Below are positions 63,390 through 64,000 of a DNA stretch of 64,000 bases, in pieces (position 1 is the stretch's first letter; each line of letters opens with the position of its first letter). The position numbers and the translations under genes were made by a program. The notes under the pieces are model-generated. The model made no database searches. It saw only the letters and a list, made by a program, of their open reading frames with translations, and was not told the DNA's origin. The DNA comes from Chrysomallon squamiferum (Eukaryota; Mollusca; Gastropoda; Neomphalida; Peltospiridae): the NCBI GenBank assembly GCA_012295275.1, contig CM022670.1:27119244-27183243 (forward strand), written 5' to 3'.

Positions 63390-63395
63390 TTTATT
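63390..63395 (-). terminator. Candidate poly(A) signal for DHCR24
   Basis: Minus-strand AATAAA (TTTATT on plus), about 217 nt beyond the DHCR24 stop codon. It is plausible but not unique in such AT-rich DNA. Confidence 0.35.
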
Positions 63396-63611
63396 ATGTT
63401 ATCAAAAAGATAACAAATTCTGTCCAATATTTTACCAAAGTTGTGTTGTGGTCTGACAGTTTTTATGTAAAAACACTTATTGTACAAGGTAACTGACAGT
63501 TATTCAATACAAACAGATAATTGTATAATATTAAAGCTTATATATGTTTCTAAAGGTAAAACTCTGTTAAAACAAGAAAAGAAAGTATATTTTACTGGAC
63601 AAGTGACTAGA

Positions 63612-63758
63612 TTAACTGCGAGCTTTCTTATTAATCTTGTCATAAACAACTGGAAAAGCCCCAGCACATTTATATTTCTCCCTCACTGAGTTGTACAAAG
63701 AATGGTCAAACATCTCGTAGAACTCTTCTTTTGTCATGTATGAATCAGCGTAAAGCAT
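63612..63758 (-). CDS. DHCR24: Delta(24)-sterol reductase, last exon
   Basis: DHCR24 is an FAD-dependent ER enzyme that reduces the C24-25 double bond of sterol intermediates in the last part of cholesterol synthesis. Only the final coding exon is present. It follows TAGTTTTCAG and reads [20 protein letters not shown], then [11 protein letters not shown] and [15 protein letters not shown], then TAA. This matches the C-terminus of animal DHCR24 (LYADCYM..EEFWEMFDGSLY...AFPEVYDKI) almost position for position. The FAD-binding domain and catalytic core lie beyond the right edge. The remaining 240 bp to the edge is intron. Confidence 0.92.
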   Translation of the reverse strand: MLYADSYMTKEEFYEMFDHSLYNSVREKYKCAGAFPVVYDKINKKARS

Positions 63759-64000
63759 CTGAAAACTAAAAATTTAAATGAATCTTAATTAATGAAAGTT
63801 ATGAAAAAATTACAGTCTTATTCTGACATGACATATAATAATGCAATAAATAAAGTTAAGAATTACAGAAATAATGTTTTAATAAACCTAGCATTTTTAA
63901 AATTTCATTAACAAAATCAACAGTTTATATGATACATTTTTAACCATTATACATTTAACTAAGAAGATGTGAAATTATTTTCCTAAATGGTTTTGATAAT

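Larger units (their letters stand above)
57721..63611. other. Intergenic region between MFSD1 and DHCR24
   Basis: Mostly AT-rich DNA with no multi-exon gene that I can see. It contains a T-rich stretch at about 59500-59760 that makes spurious Phe/Leu-rich frames, a degraded coding-like block at 58800-59051, a tRNA-like SINE head near 60112-60180, and probable DHCR24 3' UTR towards 63611. Confidence 0.5.

Noticed and set aside
1-64000. CRISPR arrays, operons, riboswitches, bacterial terminators, rRNA or intact tRNA genes
   Set aside because: The window is animal nuclear DNA with spliced genes. Tandem repeats here lack the repeat-spacer structure of CRISPR, and only decayed tRNA-like heads were seen.

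Overview
The window is nuclear DNA from an animal. It is very AT-rich, full of microsatellites and poly(A)/poly(T) tracts, and carries interrupted genes with GT-AG introns. The proteins are clear animal orthologs, and the DNA transposon and SINE remnants fit an invertebrate. I lean towards a lophotrochozoan such as a mollusc, but nothing in the sequence settles this.

Five recognisable genes all lie on the minus strand. From left to right they are: the first exons of a CTR1/SLC31A1 copper transporter (864-2824, cut by the left edge); a complete RFX1/2/3-type transcription factor (14826-28091, 16 coding exons, about 798 residues); a nearly complete model of the nuclear pore membrane nucleoporin NDC1 (34792-45741, about 585 residues); a complete MFSD1 lysosomal transporter (49413-57602, 13 coding exons, 496 residues); and the last exon of the sterol reductase DHCR24 (63612-63758, cut by the right edge). 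The exon boundaries given were worked out by hand from splice dinucleotides and codon phase. With one exception in NDC1 they join in frame.

Between RFX and NDC1 a plus-strand model of 103 codons (32196-33322) has a CRE promoter, a good start context, two phase-consistent introns and a poly(A) signal. I do not recognise the protein, so it is the best candidate here for something undescribed.

The remainder is intron and intergenic DNA. It holds two copies of one Tigger/pogo-like short transposon (one in an RFX intron, one between NDC1 and MFSD1), a CpG-bearing element with terminal inverted repeats in the RFX 5' intron, two decayed tRNA-like SINE heads, several tandem repeat arrays and many microsatellites.

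The genes do not form an obvious pathway. Regulatory hints are CLEAR-like GTCACGTGA motifs at the presumed CTR1 and MFSD1 promoters, and RFX half-sites near the presumed 5' end of the RFX gene. The most interesting protein-level observations are in MFSD1: a luminal loop with four N-glycosylation sequons, and a possible acidic sorting motif at the C-terminus.
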